From the NCBI GenBank assembly GCA_964563495.1, contig CAZLYK010000008.1, positions 5,703 to 69,702 of the forward strand: a stretch of 64,000 nucleotides of DNA, given 5' to 3'. Shown here piece by piece: positions 44,773-55,100 of the stretch; position 1 is the stretch's first letter, and each line of letters starts with the position of its first letter. A program made the position numbers and the translations under genes. The DNA comes from CAZLYK01 sp964563495. Its GTDB lineage: Bacteria; Acidobacteriota; Blastocatellia; RBC074. The notes below the pieces were generated by a model, which ran no database searches, was not told the origin of the DNA, and saw only the letters and a list, made by a program, of their open reading frames with translations.

Positions 44773-45753
44773 ATGATTAGATTGATTATTAGGCGCGTGG
44801 TGTTCCTGATTCCCCTGTTGTTGGCTGTCGCCCTCTGCTCCTTCTTCCTGGTCCGCATTGCGCCCGGAGACTTCTTCTCCGAACTGAGCGCAAATCCGCA
44901 AATCTCGGAAGAGACCATCTCCGCGTTGCGCGAGCGATATGCTCTGGATCAGCCCTGGCACTGGCAGTTCGTGAGATGGCTGGGACGGGCTCTGCACGGA
45001 GACTTCGGCTATTCCTTCGCCTGCAACTGCCCGGTCAGTCTGCTGATTGTCGAGCGAGTCATGAACACGATGGCGCTGGCGCTCGCCGGCCTCCTGCTTG
45101 GATTGCTGATCGCGCTGCCGCTTGGCATTATCGCCGCTCGACGCCGCCAGCTGGATCGCATCCTGACTTTTTTTTCGTCGCTCGGCTTGTCGTTACCCGC
45201 TTTCTTATTGTCGATCCTGGCCTTGCTGTTGGCGGCGAAGACCGGATGGTTCCCCATCGGCGGCGTGCGCTCGCTTGACTACGATAAGTTGTCTGTCGCG
45301 GGTAAGCTTGCAGACTTTCTTCATCATCTGATCCTGCCCGCGACCGTACTGGCTGTGCGACAGGCGCCGGCCTATCTCCGGCAGATGCGGGTAAGCATGC
45401 TCGAAGCCCTCTCGCAGGATTACATCCTCACCGCGCGCGCCAAGGGACTCGCCGAACGCAGCGTCTTTTTCAAACACGCTTTCAGGAACGCGGCGGGCCC
45501 GATCATCTCCATGTTCGGCAATTCGCTTGGCTCGCTTCTCTCGGGCGCTTTCATGGTTGAGGCAGTCATGTCCTGGCCCGGCTTGGGCAGTCTGGCCGTC
45601 AGCTCGTTGCTGAGCCGCGACCTCTACGCGCTCATTGCCTGTTTGATTTACGCCGCGCTGCTGCTCGCGCTCGGCAACCTGCTCGGCGACCTGCTGCTTG
45701 CCGCCGCCGATCCGCGCATCCGGCAGCCACAACAAGCTCGACAACAAACGTGA
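44773..45753 (+). CDS. peptide/nickel ABC transporter permease, DppB-like
   Basis: 326 residues from the ATG at 44773, which starts the usual IRLIIRRVVFLIPLLLAV segment; an upstream frame from 44698 does not look coding. About six transmembrane helices; YALDQPWHWQFVRWLGRALHGDFGYSF and the EAA-type loop (YILTARAKGLAERSVFFKHAFRNA) that docks on the ATPase are typical. It would form the inner-membrane channel with the next gene for import of peptides. It ends at 45753, overlapping the next start. No ATPase genes are nearby, so it must borrow ATPases encoded elsewhere. Confidence 0.92.
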   Translation: MIRLIIRRVVFLIPLLLAVALCSFFLVRIAPGDFFSELSANPQISEETISALRERYALDQPWHWQFVRWLGRALHGDFGYSFACNCPVSLLIVERVMNTMALALAGLLLGLLIALPLGIIAARRRQLDRILTFFSSLGLSLPAFLLSILALLLAAKTGWFPIGGVRSLDYDKLSVAGKLADFLHHLILPATVLAVRQAPAYLRQMRVSMLEALSQDYILTARAKGLAERSVFFKHAFRNAAGPIISMFGNSLGSLLSGAFMVEAVMSWPGLGSLAVSSLLSRDLYALIACLIYAALLLALGNLLGDLLLAAADPRIRQPQQARQQT

Positions 45754-46832
45754 TGGATTTATGGTTTTGGAAAAAAAGCGCTAATTGGAGCCTGCGCTGG
45801 GGTCTGGCGCTACTCGGATTACTTGTCTCGGGCGCTGTCTTTGCCGACTTTCTCGCACCCTATCCGCCCACGAGACAACACCGTGAAATGCCTTACGCCC
45901 CACCAACCAGTCTTCACTTGATTGACTCCGGTGGAAAGCCGCGCTGGCTGCCATTCGTTTATCCGGCGCGGCTCGCCGACCCTGAGCAGATGCTCTACGC
46001 TGAAGACCGGAGTCAGATCCACCCGCTGCGTCTCCTGGTCATGGGCGAAACCTACTATTTGTTTGGCCTCTTCCCCTGTCAGCGGCGCCTGTTTGGCGTG
46101 GACGAGCCGGCGCGCGTCTTTATCCTGGGGAGCGACGCTTTGGGGCGCGACGTCTTCTCGCGCCTGCTATATGGCGCGCGGCTGTCTTTGTCTATCGCTG
46201 CCGTGGCGTTGCTGGTCTCTCTTCCACTTGCGCTGCTCGTCGGAAGCGTCTCCGGGTTCTACGGAGGCAAACTCGATTTCTTGCTCATGCGCCTGATCGA
46301 GTTGTTTCTTGCGCTGCCGGCGCTCTATCTAGTCATTGCCCTGCGCAGCGCATTGCCGCTCGACCTGGAGCCGGAAAAGGTCTTCTTCGCGCTGGTCGCG
46401 GTGATCGCCCTGTTCGGCTGGGCGAGCCTGGCGCGAGTTGCGCGTGGGATGGCGCTCTCTTTGCGCGAGCGCGAGTTCGTGCTCGCGGCGGTTGCGCTGG
46501 GAGCCTCGGACCTGCGAATCATCTTCAGGCACATCCTGCCTCATCTGGCGGGCTTCGCTTTGACCCAGGCAGCGGCGGCGGCACCGGGATTCATGCTCGC
46601 CGAGGTAACTCTCTCCTATCTGGGTCTGGGCGTCCAGGAGCCGCTGTCCAGTTGGGGGAACATGCTGGCGCAAGCGACATCAGCGAGGGTGTTGACCGCG
46701 TTCTGGTGGAACCTCGCGCCCGGAGTTGCGATCTTCGTCGCGAGCATGGCCTTCCATCTGGTCGCCGAGGGATTGAGAAAATTGTCCGACCCGCGATCAG
46801 AAAGCTTTGAGCCTGCCGGACAACTCTGGTAG
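45753..46832 (+). CDS. peptide/nickel ABC transporter permease, DppC-like
   Basis: 359 residues from the ATG at 45753, overlapping the previous stop as TGATG; a GTG one codon earlier is also possible. Typical DppC features are an N-terminal helix, an extended periplasmic loop, HILGSDALGRDVFSRLLYGARLSL-type text (here FILGSDALGRDVFSR), and the EAA loop (REREFVLAAVALGASDLRIIFRHILPHL). The periplasmic loop of about 90 residues before GSDALGRD is longer than usual. It would be the second channel subunit. Tight overlap with both neighbours indicates one operon of three genes. Confidence 0.92.
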   Translation: MDLWFWKKSANWSLRWGLALLGLLVSGAVFADFLAPYPPTRQHREMPYAPPTSLHLIDSGGKPRWLPFVYPARLADPEQMLYAEDRSQIHPLRLLVMGETYYLFGLFPCQRRLFGVDEPARVFILGSDALGRDVFSRLLYGARLSLSIAAVALLVSLPLALLVGSVSGFYGGKLDFLLMRLIELFLALPALYLVIALRSALPLDLEPEKVFFALVAVIALFGWASLARVARGMALSLREREFVLAAVALGASDLRIIFRHILPHLAGFALTQAAAAAPGFMLAEVTLSYLGLGVQEPLSSWGNMLAQATSARVLTAFWWNLAPGVAIFVASMAFHLVAEGLRKLSDPRSESFEPAGQLW

Positions 46833-46869
46833 CATCAGGTCAGCCCCGCCAATAGGAGCAGACTTCACC

Positions 46870-48606
46870 ATGAGCCGTAAAACCTCACTCTTGATCACCG
46901 GCTTCTGCCTGATCATTGCGATACCGATTCTTTCGCGCTCCGGCGCCCCGGGTGGCAAGACGGGAAGCGAGATCGGCAAACGCGGCGGCCGTCTGGTTGT
47001 CTCCAAATCGGCTGGGCCGAGGACCTTCAACCGCCTCCTTTCATTCGACGATCAAACCAACACGGTCACTGCTTGCCTGATGGGCCATTTGATCAGGATC
47101 AATCGTCAGACCCAGCAGCCGGAAGCGGAGTTGGCGCATTCGTGGAAGACTTCGCCCGACGGCAAAACACTGACCTTCTATCTCAGGCGCGAAGTCAAGT
47201 TCTCCGACGGCGCGCCTTTCACCGCTGACGACGTCATCTTTACCTTCCAGGTGATCTGCGACTCAAAGATCAACTCGCCGTTCACCGACCTGTTCAACAT
47301 CGAGGGGCGCCGGGTGAAGGCGGAAAAGCTCGATCCATACACTGTCCGTTTTACCTTCCCGATCTCTTATGCCTCGGCAGTCAGGTTATTCGATGGCCTG
47401 CCGGTGTTGCCCCGGCATATCCTCGAGCCGGCCTACCGCGAAGGGAAGTTCGAGCAAGCCTGGACGCTGGCTGCTCCGCCTGAGCGCATTGCCGGTCTCG
47501 GCCCTTTCAAGCTCAAAGCCTATCTTCCAGGGCAGCGCGCCGTACTCGTGCGCAACGAGCATTACTGGAGAACCGATGCGGCGGGCAAGCGTTTACCTTA
47601 CCTCGATGAGATCGTCTTCAACATTGACCCGGATCGCAACCTGCAGCTGCTCAAATTCCAGCAGGGCGAGACCGACCTGCTCAGCCCGGTCAACGCCGAG
47701 GACGTGGCGTCTCTCGCGGGACTGGAGCGGCAGGGCAGGATCAAGCTATACAATCTGGGGCCGAGTCTGATCCGCGAGATACTCTGGTTCAATCTCAATG
47801 ACGGAAAGCAGGGGAACGGGCAGCCATATCTTGATCCGGTCAAGCTCGGCTGGTTCAAAGAAGTGAAATTCCGCCAGGCGATCTCGCACGCAATTGATCG
47901 CGCGGCGATAGTCAATCTGGTCTTCGCCGGCAAAGCTGACTCACAATGGGCTTTTCTGTCAGCGGGAGATAAACTCTGGTTCAACCCCGGAGTGAAAAAA
48001 TATCCTTACGATTTGAATCGGGCGAGAGGCTTATTGGCCGAGGCAGGATTTCGTTTTCAAGCCGATAAGAGAGTATTGCTCGATCCGCGGGGCCGGCCGG
48101 TAACCTTCACCCTGATTACCAACGCCGGAAACGGACTGAGGCAGAGGATGGGCGCGATGATCCAAGATGACCTGGCCAAGCTTGGCGTCAAAGTCAACCT
48201 CGCCTTGATAGAATCGAGGGCGCTGCTGGCCAGGATCAACCAGAGTCCCGACTATGAAGCCTGTCTGCTTGCGATCGCCAGCGGGGACGTAGATCCGGCC
48301 TCGCACCTCAACATCCTGCTCAGCCAGGGAGCCAATCATTGGTGGTATCCGAACCAGCCGCGCCCGGTCACCGCCTGGGAAGCGCAAATCGATGAGCTCA
48401 TGAAGCGGCAATTGAGCGCGCTCAACCCGGTGGCGCGGAAAAAGCTTTTTGACGAAGCGCAGGTGATCCTCGCCGAGCAGCAGCCTTTCATCTTTCTCGC
48501 CTCCCGCCATTTGATCGTCGCCGCTAAACCGGATATTGGAAACCTCAAGCCGGCGCTGCTCTCCGATTTCGTCCTCTGGAACTGTGAAGAGCTTTATCGG
48601 AAATAG
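46870..48606 (+). CDS. extracellular substrate-binding protein, family 5 (peptide type)
   Basis: 578 residues from the ATG at 46870. The N-terminal helix (LLITGFCLIIAIPILSRSGA) acts as signal or anchor; no lipobox Cys is placed well. SBP_bac_5 features are GGRLVVSKSAGPRTFNRLLS, SWKTSPDGKTLTFYLRREVKFSDGAPFTADDVIFT, FRQAISHAIDRAAI and the late hinge. Family members bind oligopeptides, dipeptides, nickel or opines; a peptide is inferred because of the DppBC genes. It ends 25 bp from the convergent lanthipeptide exporter gene, with no visible terminator in between. Confidence 0.9.
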   Translation: MSRKTSLLITGFCLIIAIPILSRSGAPGGKTGSEIGKRGGRLVVSKSAGPRTFNRLLSFDDQTNTVTACLMGHLIRINRQTQQPEAELAHSWKTSPDGKTLTFYLRREVKFSDGAPFTADDVIFTFQVICDSKINSPFTDLFNIEGRRVKAEKLDPYTVRFTFPISYASAVRLFDGLPVLPRHILEPAYREGKFEQAWTLAAPPERIAGLGPFKLKAYLPGQRAVLVRNEHYWRTDAAGKRLPYLDEIVFNIDPDRNLQLLKFQQGETDLLSPVNAEDVASLAGLERQGRIKLYNLGPSLIREILWFNLNDGKQGNGQPYLDPVKLGWFKEVKFRQAISHAIDRAAIVNLVFAGKADSQWAFLSAGDKLWFNPGVKKYPYDLNRARGLLAEAGFRFQADKRVLLDPRGRPVTFTLITNAGNGLRQRMGAMIQDDLAKLGVKVNLALIESRALLARINQSPDYEACLLAIASGDVDPASHLNILLSQGANHWWYPNQPRPVTAWEAQIDELMKRQLSALNPVARKKLFDEAQVILAEQQPFIFLASRHLIVAAKPDIGNLKPALLSDFVLWNCEELYRK

Positions 48607-48631
48607 AGAAAATAGGGGCTCAGGAATGGGT

Positions 48632-50749
48632 TTACTTGGTCTCTCCAGCTACGCGCAATTGGGGCTGAGTCTCGCCAGCCAGACGGAAAACCCGGTCCGC
48701 CGAGGCGATGGTCTCCGGGCGGTGCGCCACGATCACCCGCGTCAACTTGAGGTGCCTGACCGCCTCGCTCACATGTTTCTCCCGCGCAACATCCAGGTGG
48801 CTTGTCGCCTCGTCGAGCAAGAGAATCCTCGGCTGCTTGTAGAGCGCCCGCGCCAGTAGCACCCGCTGCTTCTGCCCTCCGGAAAGCAACGTGCCCATGT
48901 CGCCGATCAGCGTCTGGTAACCCATCGGCATGGCCAGGATATCGTCATGAATCGCGGCCAGTTTCGCACTGGCCACGACGCGCGCCCTGTCCGGCTCCGG
49001 ATCGAAGAAGGTGATATTGTTTGCGATCGAGCCGGCAAAGAGTTTGTCGTCCTGCATGACGGCGCCGATCATGCTGCGATAGTGGGCCGTGCCCAGGCGA
49101 CTCAGACTGACGCCGCCAATTAAGATCTCACCCTCGGTCGGCGGGAGAAGCCCCATCAACGCCCTCAGCAGTGTGGTCTTTCCACAGCCCGAAGGCCCGA
49201 CGATGGCGACCGATTCGCCTTCGCTGATCCTGAGATTGACATTCCGCAAGACGAACGGTTCGGTGTCGGCATAGCGCAGGCTGAGGCTCCGCACCTCGAT
49301 GTCGGAGCGGATCGCTTGTTGGTATAGACCTGAACCGGCTATCTCCGGCTCCCGCTCGGTGAGGGCGATGTCGGCGACGCGGCGGCGGTGCAGATCCAAC
49401 ATCTTGAAATCGATCACGTTGTCGATCAGGCTCGACATCCGGCTGGTGAATTGTGATTTGTAAGCAATGAAGGCAAACAGCATACCGACGGAAAAGCCTT
49501 GTTCCAGGAGCAGCGCCGCCCCCAGCCAAATCACCACGATGTTCTCTACGCCAAAGACCACGCCGTTGAGCGCGGTGAAGACCATCCGAAGTTTCTGGAT
49601 GCGGAGATTGGCGTTGAAAGTATCGACGGCCAGGTTCCGGTAGGCGACGGCGCGCTGTTCCTGCCGGTTGAAGAGCTTGATGCTCTGCATGCCGCGGAGG
49701 GTCTCGAGGAAGCTGGTCTGCTGCTTGGCCGAACACACGATCTGGTCCTCGGTAGCCTCCCGCAAGGGCCGGTATCTCGCCACCCGCAGCACACCATAGA
49801 GCGCGGTCGCCGCGAAAACGATGAGGGACAACCGCCAACTGTAGATATACATCATGACCGCCGTGACTACTGCCATCATGCCATCGAGGATGACCTCCAG
49901 GAAAGTCGTGGTCATGGTCCGTCGAATCGTGTTGAGCGATTCGAAGCGCGAGACGATGTCCCCGAGGTGTCGCCGGTCAAAGTAGACCATGGGCAGCTGG
50001 AGGAGGTGCGAGAAGAGCCTGGAGAGCATGTGCAAATTGAGGGTCGTGCCCAGGTAGAGCGCCACCCACGAGCGCAGGGCCGAAACCCCGACCCGGATCA
50101 GGGCGAGGAAGAGAAACCCCACGCCCAGCACCGTGAGCAGATCCCTGTCTCCCGCGATCACCGCGTGATCGAGCACCAGTTGCGTGAAAAAGGGACTGAT
50201 GATGGCAAACAGCTCGAGTACGGCGGCAAGGAGGAACAGTTGTGTGAGCACTCGACCAAGACCGGGCAACCGTCCCACGAGCTGTCTGATCGTGATCTGT
50301 TTGCACTCTGTCTTGGGTTGGAACTGCTCGCTCGGCTGAAGCTCCAGGGCGACACCCGTGAAGTGCTTGGAAAGCTCGTTCAAGCTATAAAGCCGGCGGC
50401 CGAGGCTCGGATCGAGGATGACGGCCGAATTCCGCTTGACCTCGGTGAGCACGACGAAGTGATTCAGGTCCCAATGCAGTACGGCTGGAAGCCGCAGCCG
50501 GTTGAGCGCCTCCAGCTCGAGACGCACCGGGCGGGAGCTCAGATTGAGTTGGTCGGCGATCCTCATGATCGTCGCGAGGGTAGTCCCCTTGGGGGAGATA
50601 GAATACTTCCCACGCAGGGTGGTCAGATCGGTCCGGTAGCCATAATAGCCTGCCACCATCGCCAGGCAGGCCAGGCCGCATTCCGCGGCTTCGGTCTGTA
50701 AAATAAGCGGCGTCTTGCGGCCGCCTGAGAATGAAAGTGCAATATCCAT
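48632..50749 (-). CDS. peptidase-containing ABC exporter (C39 peptidase, LanT type)
   Basis: 705 residues. Residues 1-140 are a C39 bacteriocin-processing peptidase with Cys24 (QTEAAECGLACLAM), His97 (LHWDLNHFVVLTEV) and Asp113 (AVILDPSLG). Six transmembrane helices lie at about 160-440. The nucleotide-binding domain has Walker A GPSGCGKTTLLRALMG, signature LLSGGQKQRVLLARAL and Walker B ILLLDEATSHLD. Such transporters cut after a double-Gly leader and export the mature peptide; the precursor at 55508 ends its leader in AGG. It follows the HlyD-type gene by only 2 bases, so the two are surely cotranscribed. Catalytic residues are all intact. Confidence 0.95.
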   Translation of the reverse strand: MDIALSFSGGRKTPLILQTEAAECGLACLAMVAGYYGYRTDLTTLRGKYSISPKGTTLATIMRIADQLNLSSRPVRLELEALNRLRLPAVLHWDLNHFVVLTEVKRNSAVILDPSLGRRLYSLNELSKHFTGVALELQPSEQFQPKTECKQITIRQLVGRLPGLGRVLTQLFLLAAVLELFAIISPFFTQLVLDHAVIAGDRDLLTVLGVGFLFLALIRVGVSALRSWVALYLGTTLNLHMLSRLFSHLLQLPMVYFDRRHLGDIVSRFESLNTIRRTMTTTFLEVILDGMMAVVTAVMMYIYSWRLSLIVFAATALYGVLRVARYRPLREATEDQIVCSAKQQTSFLETLRGMQSIKLFNRQEQRAVAYRNLAVDTFNANLRIQKLRMVFTALNGVVFGVENIVVIWLGAALLLEQGFSVGMLFAFIAYKSQFTSRMSSLIDNVIDFKMLDLHRRRVADIALTEREPEIAGSGLYQQAIRSDIEVRSLSLRYADTEPFVLRNVNLRISEGESVAIVGPSGCGKTTLLRALMGLLPPTEGEILIGGVSLSRLGTAHYRSMIGAVMQDDKLFAGSIANNITFFDPEPDRARVVASAKLAAIHDDILAMPMGYQTLIGDMGTLLSGGQKQRVLLARALYKQPRILLLDEATSHLDVAREKHVSEAVRHLKLTRVIVAHRPETIASADRVFRLAGETQPQLRVAGETK

Positions 50750-50751
50750 CT

Positions 50752-52074
50752 TCAGACTCTCCCGATAACACTGTAGAGCGGGTCAAGCAACCATTCGTAA
50801 AGCTTGCGCCGATCGAGCCAGATATCGGCGTCGAGCAGCATCCCGGCTTTGAGAGGGAGATCTTCTCCGTATGCCTTTACCGACTGGGAGTCGAGCGCCA
50901 CGGTCACGCGGTAGGCCGGCTCGGAAAGCTCAACCGGCAGGGCCGTCTCGCCGGGCAGAATCAGAGTCTTGGAGATCTCCGTAATATGGCCCTGGTAACT
51001 CCCGAAGCGTTGATAGGGGAAGGCCTCATGCCGCAAAAACACCGTCTGGTTTGGAGTGAGGAATCCGACTGAGTGCGATGGAACCAGGAGTTGGGCCTCC
51101 AACTCCGACCCCGCCGGCAGGATCGAGACCAGCGGATGGGTCGGACTGGCCGTGTGTCCACGGTCTGCCAGCAGAGCCGTGGCCGTCCCATCCACCGGCG
51201 ACGTCACGACAAATGTCCGCCGGGACTCATATTCGGTCATCTCTTGCTCCAACGCGGAGACATCCCGCTCGGTCGCTGCGCGAAGCTTGCGCGCCTTGAG
51301 TTCGGACGAGTCGACGTTTGCTCGGAGGGTTTCGATTTCACGGGTCAAACTGATCTGACTCCTCTCCAGAGCCTGAAGCTTGCCTTGTTGGTCCAGAAAC
51401 TCTCTCAGCTTATCCTGGACCTGCTCTTCCGAGACCAGGGATTCGGCGAAGAGCTGTTGGTACCGCGCGTGCGTGCCTTCGGCGGAAATGACGTGGCGTT
51501 GCTGAGTCATGATTTCCTGCGCCAACTGGCCAAGCTCTGATTCCATAATGCCAATGCGCTGCTGCAGCGACTCCATTTCTATCTTGGCAATGAAATCCTG
51601 CTGCCGTAGATCGCCCGCCAGGCTTGCGCGGCGCTCGCGCAAGCTGGCGATGGCGGCGGCCTGAGCCTCTACCGCTTCGCCAGTGCGACGCTCCATCGAG
51701 ACGACGAAGAGGACATCCCCCCTGGAGAGGCGCTGACCTTCGCTGACCCGTCTCTCGACGATCGTGCCCGCTTCCCGCGAGTAAACTTTGACCAGCCCAC
51801 TGGTGGGCGCCAGAAAACCCCTCACGTGAGCCTTGCGGGTGTAGGCGCCCCAGAAGGAAAAACCGATCAATCCAATGGCGATGGCGATTGCCGTGAGGGT
51901 TAAAACCTTGGTGGAGACCGGCTGGACAAGCAGGACTGAGCCCAACTCCAGCTCCCGCTGAGCCTCTAATACCATTGGTCGAAACAGTGGTCGCGTCATG
52001 ACCACCAGGCTCTCCTCGGGAAGAGCCCCGTGATCGTCGTTCTTTCCGTCTTCCCTTTCGTCTCTGTCTTCCAT
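50752..52074 (-). CDS. HlyD-type membrane fusion protein partner of the exporter
   Basis: 440 residues. GAGAGG 8 bases upstream fixes the ATG. A single N-terminal helix (VLTLTAIAIAIGLIGFSFWGAY) anchors it; the lipoyl-like segment SGLVKVYSREAGTIVERRVSEGQRLSRGDVLFVV, a long coiled coil (about 120-280) and a beta-barrel region follow (HSVGFLTPNQTVFLRHEAF). In Gram-negative bacteria this adaptor bridges a peptidase-ABC exporter and an outer-membrane channel, usually TolC. No TolC gene is in the cluster; the one at 62643 belongs to the metal efflux set. Confidence 0.93.
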   Translation of the reverse strand: MEDRDEREDGKNDDHGALPEESLVVMTRPLFRPMVLEAQRELELGSVLLVQPVSTKVLTLTAIAIAIGLIGFSFWGAYTRKAHVRGFLAPTSGLVKVYSREAGTIVERRVSEGQRLSRGDVLFVVSMERRTGEAVEAQAAAIASLRERRASLAGDLRQQDFIAKIEMESLQQRIGIMESELGQLAQEIMTQQRHVISAEGTHARYQQLFAESLVSEEQVQDKLREFLDQQGKLQALERSQISLTREIETLRANVDSSELKARKLRAATERDVSALEQEMTEYESRRTFVVTSPVDGTATALLADRGHTASPTHPLVSILPAGSELEAQLLVPSHSVGFLTPNQTVFLRHEAFPYQRFGSYQGHITEISKTLILPGETALPVELSEPAYRVTVALDSQSVKAYGEDLPLKAGMLLDADIWLDRRKLYEWLLDPLYSVIGRV

Positions 52075-52103
52075 AATTCATCCTCTCTGCACCCACGCTC
52101 CCG

Positions 52104-55100
52104 TCAGTGAATCAAAGGCCGTATCTGGTGAGGCGGCCCCAGGACCAGAACTGACGGGATGAGTTCCGGTTCGGCCAGTCGCAGCAACTGAAGACCTATG
52201 CCCGCCAGGCCGGTCATGAGCCCGGGCGTTTCGACGGCGAAAGGCGTCCCGCACCGCCATCCGCCCCTCTCGATGGACTCAAGCATGACTGCAGCCAGGC
52301 GTTGAATGTGAACCTTGCATCTGTCATCCCCCAAGGCGAGGCTCGCCTGCAGCAGCAGCTCCAGGCTGCCGGCGTCACCGTGACACAATGAGTGATTGTG
52401 TCCAAACCCTTGCTTGAGGGTCGTCTCGATCGCCGTCGCGATCTCCGCTCTAACGATGGGGTCGTCCGCGTACGGAAACGAATTGAGCCGCGCCAGCCCG
52501 ATCCCCACCGCCCCGTGACACCACGCCGTCGTCAAGCTCTCCCGGCCCTCTATCGCCCCGACCCCTGAGCTCACCCGTTCCCTCAGATCCGGCCAGTTGC
52601 CAGCTGCTTCGACGAACAGGCTCCGCTCGCAGGTCATGGCTTCGCGTGCCGCGATCTGAAACCGTTCAAGCCCTGTCCAGGCGTAGAGCGTGAGCAGTGA
52701 CCACGCTATTCCTGCCGCTCCGTGAGCGAAGCCCGCCAGAGACTGAGATGCGCCGGTCTCCGGGAGCCAACCGATCCCCTCCGGCATCTTCTGCGCGCGC
52801 CCGAGAAGGTGATCCCCACATTGAATCGACGCGGCCAATACGCGATCGGAAGGGGCGAAGCGGTAAAGACAACGCAAGGCGCCGATGCAGCCGGCCGCGC
52901 CGCCGAAGACATCTAAGACGTCGTCCTGCTCGATCAAGTCAGGCAAAAAGTCAACCGCTGATTTGGCTTTGACGATGAGGTCGGAGCGGTCCCAGAGGAC
53001 GCCCAGATGGGTCAGGGTATAGATCACCCCGCCCCAGCCGTCGAACCCTCCGATCAAATCCAGATCAGGCCCTCGCTTCTCGACCTGGCGCTCGAACGCT
53101 GTCAGGGCGGCTTGCGATAGCGCGGTGTATCGCTCCTGCCCCGTGGCGGCGCCGAGATAGGCTAGAAACAGAGCGACGCCGGGAAGTCCACCGGAAAGAT
53201 CCATGCCGAACCGTTCGATCTCCCAGAAGCGATCCCGTTCAAGCATGAGGCCAATCCACGAGGCGTCATCCTGGCCGCGCAGAGCGAGCGCTTCCAGCCG
53301 GTCGCCGGCTGCCCGCGCCGCGGCCCGCAACCGCTCACCGCTCGCCGCCGAGGAAGGAGAGGCCGCTGGATGGCCGAGGTATCCAGCGTTATCGGTGGGG
53401 AGAGTTGAGAATGATGCCTTGATGAACCAGGTCTGCCGCGCCAGGTCCTCAGCGCTGAGCCGGCTGACAGACCGCTGGACGACGGACAGGCTCGATTCGG
53501 GGAAGAACTCGGGGATGCATTCGCGCTCGTTGATCCAGAGGTCACGCGAAGCCGGGCGCGTGGTGAAGAGCGGAATGTCCCCACGCAAGAGCTCGTCGCG
53601 TTCAGCTCGAATGACCTTGGCCAGGTCCTGATCGTCTTCAATCTCGATCCAGAGTAGATCGAAGAGGCGATCCCGATCGAGCGCGTCGCGGAGCACATCC
53701 GGATGGTAACTCTCGCGGAGCAGCCGACGATAGGTGCGCGCCGAACGCAGGAAGACGCACACTTCATCCTGAGCAAAGCGGGCTAGCGGACCATCGTCGG
53801 CCAACAGCTCATCTTTGTGGTTGAGCAGTAGCGAGTAGGTGGAAGCGAATCCCTCCAGGATCTCTTCCCGGTAGTCCAGCACATTCACCTGGCGACCGGC
53901 GAGCGTCGGACGATTCTTATCCGCCCGGATGGGCTTTCGCTTGCGGACGAGATGCATGGTATCAGTCCCCGTCTCCTCCCATTGTGGGAGGGCGTGCGGG
54001 GTCAGTTGGCCATCAACTGTCCCAAGGCCGCTCAGATCGACGCCTTCGCACTCGTCATTGCCCCAGATCCGTTCGGGAAGCAGCCCCGTGCGCAGGACCG
54101 AATAAGAGATTGTGTCTCCGGCGATCCTGTCAGCCGAGTTGGAATCGCCCGCCTCAGCGCGGCGCGGGTGGAAGAGCGCCTCGAGGTCAACCAGGAGAGG
54201 AGACTCTCCGCATGCGATAAGGTTGCCGGCGTGGAGATCCGTGGCGTCCAAAAGATAGAGCAGGGCGAGGTAGCCCCCCTGCCGGCGATAGAAGCGTTGG
54301 ACCTCTTCCGTCGTCTCACACTCACGCGCCGCCACATACTCCACCCAGCCGTAGCTCCTACGATTGAGCACTTTCAACGTCCCGAACAGAGGGCTCGCAC
54401 CCTGGCCATTCAACCACTGCAGGAGTTCCTGAAAGTGCGCGTCCACGGCGAGCGACTTTGGCTTGTAGACGATCCGGAAGCCGGAGCTGAATTTCGCGAT
54501 GATGACTGACCGGCCCCCGCGGTGCGTGTCGGCCAGGCCTCCCGTGACGGCGACCAGGACGCCCGGGTCAGCTTCAGGGGCGAACGCCCTCTTGATCTCC
54601 GCCCAATCGAAGCAGAGACGCTCGAGGAACTCCAGGCTGACGGCAACCCACCGCTGCGTCTGCTCGACCAGCGAGCGAGCCAGAACCGGATAATCCCGGA
54701 GGAAGGATCGCAGGTATTCTGGCTGACGCAGGCGCTCCAGGAAGTTTTGGAACCGCTCTTCGGATGTGGAGCCTTCCAACTCTCCTTCAAGCCGCGCAAT
54801 GTTCAGCTCCAAGGTCATCGTTCGGCTCAGCATTTTGATCATCTCGTCGGGCAAATCGGTGAAGAGAATCTTCTTGATTGTCGACGGATCGAATGGGAGC
54901 GGAGAGGCGCTCGTCGTTAGCTCCGCGATTCCTTCGTCGAGACGCACCAGAGCCTGCTCGATGAACGGAGCGGCTACGTTCAGGAACCCGACCGTAGGCC
55001 TGCGCTTGAGCCCGTCCGGAATGAGGTTGTCAAAGCATGGAGCGCACGGCCGAGAAAGGGCGGCGCGGAGATCAGACAGCCACGCCGGACGCTTAGAGAA

